From Actinomycetes bacterium (GTDB lineage Bacteria > Actinomycetota > Thermoleophilia > Solirubrobacterales > 70-9): DNA of 37,653 bases. The position numbers and the translations under genes are program-made. Position 1 is the first letter of the stretch, and each line of letters opens with the position of its first letter. The DNA lies in assembly GCA_023436605.1 (NCBI GenBank), contig JAEZIQ010000058.1, positions 1 to 37,653 on the forward strand, written 5' to 3'. Of this stretch, positions 33,586 through 37,653 are shown one piece after another. The notes beneath the pieces were generated by a model. The model ran no database searches, was not told the origin of the DNA, and saw only the letters and a list, made by a program, of their open reading frames with translations.

Positions 33586-35295
33586 ATGAGCGAAAAGATC
33601 TGGGAGCGCGTGGTCCCTCCGGTGCCGACCGAGCCGGACACGGTGGTCATCGGATCGGGCCTCGCCGGCCTCACCGCCGCTGCCTATCTCGCAGCATTGG
33701 GCCGTCAGGTCCTCGTGCTCGAGCAGTACGACGTGGCCGGCGGCTGCAGCCAGACCTTCCGGCGCAAGAACGAGTGGCAGTTTGACGTCGGCCTCCACTA
33801 CATAGGGGGCGTCAAGGACGGCGAGATCGCGCGGATCCTGCGCGGCGTCGGGCTGCTCGACCGGATCGAGTTTCCCGAGCTCGACCCGGACGGATTCGAC
33901 ACCTTCGTGTTCCCCGACCTCGAGTTCAAGGTGCCCAGGGGCTGGGACAACTACGTCGGAAGGCTGGTCGAAACCTTCCCCGACGAAGAGGAAGGCCTGC
34001 GCGCGGTCACCGACGTGATGCGCAACCTGATGGACGAGTTCCGCAAGGTTGGCGTTCCGGACAGAAACACCGATCTCACCGAGTACCTCGAGAAGGCGCC
34101 GACCGTGGTCAGTTGGGGCATGCGTTCGATGACCGATCTCTTTGACGAGCATTACCTGAGTGAACGCTCCCGGGCGGTCCTGCTCGGCCAGGCAGGGGAC
34201 TACGCCACGCCGCCCTCCCGGGCCCCGGTGATCCTCCACACCGCCGTCCTTGACCACTATCTCCAGGAAGGGGCCTTCTACGTCCGGGGTGGTGGCCAGG
34301 AACTGGCCGGCCATCTGGTCGACCTGATCCACAGCTACGGCGGCCGGGTCAGAACCCACGCCGAGGTCGAGCGGATCGTCACCGAGGCGGGCGAGAGTGG
34401 CCACCGGGTGACCGCGGTCGGACTGACCGGCGGTGAGCTGATCCCGACCCGGAACGTGATCGCCACCGGAGACATCAAGCACCTCTTCCTCGAGTTGCTC
34501 GACCAGGAGGCAGTGCCGGAAGAGCTCCGCAGCCAGGTCGATGGCTTCCGCATGGCCGCACCACTGTTCACGGTCTATCTCGGGCTCGACTTCGACATCA
34601 CCGAGCGGATGCCGGCGACCAACTACTGGCTCCACAGTCGCTACGACCAGGAGGCCTACTACGACCCGATCGCCGCCGGCGAACTCGATTCTGACCCGCC
34701 GGTCTACATCTCGTCGGCCTCGGCCAAGGATCCGGAACACGAGGGCCACGCCCCGCCCGGCTGCTCGACTCTCGAGCTGATGACCTGGGCGACCCCCGAC
34801 CCCGAGGCGTGGGGAGTCGACGAATCCGAGGACGCGCCGAAGTACAGCCGGCAGGCCTCCTACCGGAAGGTCAAGGACGAGCTGACCGAGCACCTGATCA
34901 CCCGGGCCGAGGACCAGCTCGGGGATCTTCGCTCGCACATCCTCTGGCAGGAAGCTGCGACTCCGATGACCCAGACCCGCTACACACTTTCGACCGGCGG
35001 ATCCTCATACGGCATCGAGGCCGCGACCGATCAGTTCGGCCCTCTCCGGCCGGAGTACAGGACCCCGATCGAGGGCCTCTTCCTCGGCGGAGCTTCGAGC
35101 CGCCGCGGCCACGGAATCGTCGGCGCGATGTCAGGCGGGGTCGAGGCGGCCAGTGCCCTGACCGGCCGCAACCTGCGCTCCGAGGTCGGCCAGGGAGCCG
35201 TCTTCGGCGACCCCTCCGAGCTCACCTCCGGTGGCGAAGGCTGGGACGCCCTCGAAGCCTGCCGCAAGCTCCAGGAAAAAGCCCTCCGTACCTAG
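33586..35295 (+). CDS. FAD-dependent oxidoreductase of the CrtI / RetSat (all-trans-retinol saturase) superfamily
   Basis: The 569-residue protein starts MSEKIWERVV and has the dinucleotide motif TVVIGSGLAGLTAAAYLAALG (part), then the substrate-side motif AGGCSQTFRRKNEWQFDVGLHYIG, in part typical of the RetSat and carotenoid isomerase group. The C-terminal FAD motif is PIEGLFLGGASSRRGHGIVGAMSGG. It may saturate or isomerise a polyene or carotenoid, but the substrate is not readable. I chose the ATG at 33586 with GGCGGA just before it; the longer frame to 33421 would overlap padR. Divergent from padR, so probably its target. Confidence 0.88.
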   Translation: MSEKIWERVVPPVPTEPDTVVIGSGLAGLTAAAYLAALGRQVLVLEQYDVAGGCSQTFRRKNEWQFDVGLHYIGGVKDGEIARILRGVGLLDRIEFPELDPDGFDTFVFPDLEFKVPRGWDNYVGRLVETFPDEEEGLRAVTDVMRNLMDEFRKVGVPDRNTDLTEYLEKAPTVVSWGMRSMTDLFDEHYLSERSRAVLLGQAGDYATPPSRAPVILHTAVLDHYLQEGAFYVRGGGQELAGHLVDLIHSYGGRVRTHAEVERIVTEAGESGHRVTAVGLTGGELIPTRNVIATGDIKHLFLELLDQEAVPEELRSQVDGFRMAAPLFTVYLGLDFDITERMPATNYWLHSRYDQEAYYDPIAAGELDSDPPVYISSASAKDPEHEGHAPPGCSTLELMTWATPDPEAWGVDESEDAPKYSRQASYRKVKDELTEHLITRAEDQLGDLRSHILWQEAATPMTQTRYTLSTGGSSYGIEAATDQFGPLRPEYRTPIEGLFLGGASSRRGHGIVGAMSGGVEAASALTGRNLRSEVGQGAVFGDPSELTSGGEGWDALEACRKLQEKALRT

Positions 35296-35313
35296 AACGA
35301 AAACTAAACCCGC

Positions 35314-35340
35314 GGTTTCCCACAATATTTGTGGAAAACC
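35314..35340. terminator. Hairpin terminator after the FAD oxidoreductase gene
   Basis: GGTTTCCCACAA (35314-35325) pairs with TTGTGGAAAACC (35329-35340) with one mismatch and a 3-base loop, followed by a T-run (GGTTTTG) about 5 bases on. It lies between convergent genes ending at 35295 and 35428 and may act both ways. Confidence 0.75.
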
Positions 35341-35427
35341 ATTGGTTTTGTGCCCCGCCCGCCCAAGCTGCGGGTGCTTCTCCGGGACCTCCAGGACGCC
35401 GCCAGCGTCGTTCTGGTGGTTCCGGAG

Positions 35428-37143
35428 CTAGAGGCCGAAGCCGGCGTGGATGTGATCGGCGTGATCACTCATCGCGAAGGCGGGGCCGGCGCCGTCGACG
35501 TCCCAGCCGTAGATCAGCTCGGTCGGCTTGACGCCGTCGGGCAGGCTGGCGAGGATCTGGATCACTTCGGTGCAGGGGCTGGTCGCCGACTGGTCGGTGC
35601 AGGGCACGCCGTTGACCGCGGCGATGTCCATCGCCCGGCCGCCGTAGTGGTTAGAGATGTTGCCCGAGGCGGTCATCATGCTGTGGTCCGAGCGCAGCGA
35701 GCTCACCAGGAGGCTGTACTTCTGGGTGAGGAGCGCCAGCAGGTTGACGACCCGCTGATCGACCAGGCCGTTCTTGATGTCGTCCGCAGCAGCCGAGTTG
35801 AGGATCTGCAGGTTGTCCCAGTTGATCTCGGTCGAGTTGGTCGTCACCGGGTAGGCGATGTTCCAGTCGGTCTTAACGGTCTTGCAGTCACCGGCGATCA
35901 CTCCCGCATCCCTGGTCGCGGCTTCCACGTACCAGGCGGCGTGATTGTGTTCGAAGAGCCCGGCCTCGAGGGTCGGCTGTGACCAGAGCAGCCGGGCGAA
36001 GGTGGCGATGCCGTCCCACGGTTCGTCGCGTTCGACGTAGCCGTCACCGTCACCGTCGACGCCGTACTTCTTCCACTCCGCGCGGGAGAGGCCCATCGGA
36101 CCGTTCTCCTTGAGCTGCTTCGCGTTCATGCCGCGGCCGTAGTCCGACTCCAGTCGGGCGACGGCGGCCAGGACCCAGATCCCGCGCTTGCCGAGTTCGT
36201 AGCGCGAGGCCGCATCCTCGAAGCCGCGCATGTAGTAGTTCGGAATCTCGAGGACCCGCCGGTCGGAGGCCTCGCAGACGTAGGTCTTGAGTTCTTCCTC
36301 GATCTCGACAGTGTCCTCGAGGGCGCCGTAACAGGCGGCCTTGTCGAGCACGTCCTGGACGTACCAGTCGGCGTGGTTGTACGCCCAGATCGCGTCGTAC
36401 CAGTCGCCCGGTGCGCCGGCCGCCTGGAGGTAACGGGCCGCCGCGTGGATCGCATCCTTCGGGTTGTAGGGGTCGGTCTTGCCGTCACCGTCACCGTCGG
36501 TCGCGTACATGTCCCAGGTCGACGGCATGAACTGCATCCAGCCGATCGCCCCGGCGTAGGAGGTCACGTTGTTCAGTCGGCCGAAGTCGGTCTCGATCGA
36601 GTTGATCGCGGCGAGGATCTGTGGTCCACGCTCGCCGAGGCCGTACTTCTTCGCGGCCTCGATGTAGATCGGGATCAGGTTGCGGGGCGGACCGGCGCTG
36701 CCGTCACAGGCCGGAACCGGAGTCGAGTCACCGGACAGGCTGGCGCCCGGCCCTCCGGGCGTGATCTCGGCCGAGAGGGGGTTGTCGGCGTTGGGCACGA
36801 TCTGGTTCGGGGTGTCCGGGCTCTGCGGCTTCGGGTTCGGGCTCTGGGGCTTGACGTCCCTCTTGCCGCCCGGCTTGTTATTGCCACCGGAATTGTTCTT
36901 GCCGGTACCGCCGTTGCCGGTATTGCCGCTGCCGCCGTTGTTTCCGCTGTTGCCGTTGCCCGGCTTGCTCGGACCGGTCGGACCGGTGGGACTGGTCGAC
37001 CCGGTGGGACCGGTTGGAGACACCCCGGCCGTGGCGGCGGGCTCGTCGGTGATCGGGGTCGCGCCGTTGGCGTTGGCGGCGTGACCGGTCGCGAGCAGGG
37101 CACCGACCGAGATCGTGGCGAGAGCTGTCCTGAACCTCCCCAT
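35428..37143 (-). CDS. Exported two-domain lytic transglycosylase fused to M15-like peptidase
   Basis: The 571-residue secreted protein starts MGRFRTALATISVGALLATG (cleavage near residue 26), then a 120-residue Gly/Asn/Pro/Ser/Thr-rich linker. Two MltB-like lysozyme-fold repeats follow. Repeat 1 has the catalytic-Glu motif NSIETDFGRL (Glu184), GWMQFMPSTWDMYA and an Asp-rich loop DGDGDGKTDPYNPKD. Repeat 2 has VARLESDYGRGM (Glu332), GPMGLSRAEWKKYG and DGDGDGYVERDE. The last 90 residues resemble an M15 D,D-peptidase: NHYGGRAMDI (His499, Asp506) and DHIHAGF (His564, His566). So glycan and peptide cleavage would be combined in one chain. ATG at 37143 preferred, 7 bases after the preceding stop. 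Confidence 0.86.
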   Translation of the reverse strand: MGRFRTALATISVGALLATGHAANANGATPITDEPAATAGVSPTGPTGSTSPTGPTGPSKPGNGNSGNNGGSGNTGNGGTGKNNSGGNNKPGGKRDVKPQSPNPKPQSPDTPNQIVPNADNPLSAEITPGGPGASLSGDSTPVPACDGSAGPPRNLIPIYIEAAKKYGLGERGPQILAAINSIETDFGRLNNVTSYAGAIGWMQFMPSTWDMYATDGDGDGKTDPYNPKDAIHAAARYLQAAGAPGDWYDAIWAYNHADWYVQDVLDKAACYGALEDTVEIEEELKTYVCEASDRRVLEIPNYYMRGFEDAASRYELGKRGIWVLAAVARLESDYGRGMNAKQLKENGPMGLSRAEWKKYGVDGDGDGYVERDEPWDGIATFARLLWSQPTLEAGLFEHNHAAWYVEAATRDAGVIAGDCKTVKTDWNIAYPVTTNSTEINWDNLQILNSAAADDIKNGLVDQRVVNLLALLTQKYSLLVSSLRSDHSMMTASGNISNHYGGRAMDIAAVNGVPCTDQSATSPCTEVIQILASLPDGVKPTELIYGWDVDGAGPAFAMSDHADHIHAGFGL

Positions 37144-37150
37144 TCCGTTC

Positions 37151-37653
37151 TTACCCCCGGACCTCGCTGACCAGCCAGCCGTCACCCTGTTCCCGGGTGA
37201 GGGCGAGCCGCAGCTCGGAGGCGGCGCCGGTTCGCATCAGCGAAACGCTGACCTGCATCGAATCGCCTGACTTCTTGCCCCGGACCACGTTGACGACGGT
37301 CGCCTTCGGAATCTGTCCGGTCGAGGGGAGCTTGGGCGGGTTCTTCTTGAGTTCCTTGGCGAGTTTCGGCGTGGCGGTCCGGGCGAACTGCTGGGCGGCA
37401 CCCTTGTCGCCGACCTCGTAGCTGACGAAGGTGGTGGCGAACTTGTGGGCAACCTTGAGCGGAGTCGCCTCGGGAACCGGGGCGGGACGGACCACCGTCG
37501 ACGGCAGCTGCTGGTTTGCGTTGCCTCCGCTCTTCTTGCCGCTCTTTTGTCTGTCGGAGGTAGTGAAGTTCGGAACGACGCCCTGCAGGGTGGTGTCGGC
37601 GTCGCCGGAGTTCGGCGTCGTGTCCTCGACCGGTGTGTTGGGTTGGGTCGGGG
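37151..37653 (-). CDS. Uncharacterised protein, C-terminal part only (start outside the window)
   Basis: The frame is open to the window edge, so the N-terminus is not seen; about 167 residues are present. The visible beginning is a Thr/Pro/Asn/Ser-rich linker (TPVEDTTPNSGDADTTLQG), followed by a compact domain from about VRPAPVPEATPLKVAHKFATTFVSYEVGDKG to the C-terminal GWLVSEVRG. This looks like a conserved accessory domain of secreted proteins. It ends 7 bases before the lytic transglycosylase gene on the same strand, so the two are probably cotranscribed. Function unknown. Confidence 0.65.
   Translation of the reverse strand, partial: PTQPNTPVEDTTPNSGDADTTLQGVVPNFTTSDRQKSGKKSGGNANQQLPSTVVRPAPVPEATPLKVAHKFATTFVSYEVGDKGAAQQFARTATPKLAKELKKNPPKLPSTGQIPKATVVNVVRGKKSGDSMQVSVSLMRTGAASELRLALTREQGDGWLVSEVRG

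Noticed and set aside
36900..37020. Repeat array in the lytic transglycosylase gene
   Set aside because: The repetitive GTC/CCG-rich DNA encodes the Gly/Asn/Pro/Thr linker of the protein; it is a low-complexity coding region, not a CRISPR or other array.

Overview
The window is high-GC, densely packed bacterial DNA with many GTG/TTG starts and 4-base ATGA/GTGA gene overlaps. The gene families point to an actinobacterium. Examples are the LpqY-SugABC type trehalose importer, an NhaA-thioredoxin fusion, a ThiS-ThiG fusion, and exported proteins with Lys/Arg/Cys-rich tails. A deep lineage such as Thermoleophilia/Solirubrobacterales is my best guess, but this is inference and not proven by the sequence. 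No rRNA, CRISPR array, insertion sequence, integrase or prophage was seen.

Layout. 1-2137 (minus): thiE, a small membrane protein and the start of a dihydrolipoyl dehydrogenase. 2170-4434 (plus): a TPP riboswitch, then thiO and a thiS-thiG fusion, so most of a thiazole-branch thiamin module diverges from thiE. 4445-4518: tRNA-Lys(UUU). 4621-7875: two tandem exported paralogues with Cys/His/Asp motifs of a papain-like or transglutaminase-like enzyme; this is the least familiar locus. 7908-11786 (minus): purH, purN and purF. 11995-12483: a ParB-N-like single-domain protein. 12560-16770 (minus): a four-gene sugar ABC importer, probably for trehalose. 16868-17899: an M23 peptidoglycan hydrolase. 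17913-21712 (minus): two overlapping exported repeat proteins with near-identical basic tails. 21806-23680: NhaA fused to a thioredoxin-fold domain.

23866-27831 (minus) is the purCSQL block, with a 4-base overlap at every junction. 27950-28864 is an exported pentapeptide-repeat protein. 28871-32862 (minus) is a second purine block: a GYD-domain gene, purD, purE, purB and a GNAT acetyltransferase. 32951-35295 is a padR regulator facing a RetSat/CrtI-like FAD oxidoreductase across a repeated operator-like sequence. 35428-37653 (minus) is a large cell-wall hydrolase, with the end of another gene upstream that runs off the window.

Working together: purF, purD, purN, purSQL, purE, purC, purB and purH give nearly the whole de novo route to IMP. 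purM and a purK were not found here. Several gene pairs converge on clear hairpins (7876-7904, 12494-12528, 35314-35340). The cell-surface theme is strong: two paralogous secreted enzymes, two repeat proteins, an M23 hydrolase and a double lytic-transglycosylase/M15 protein. All functional assignments are from motif reading; no database search was run.
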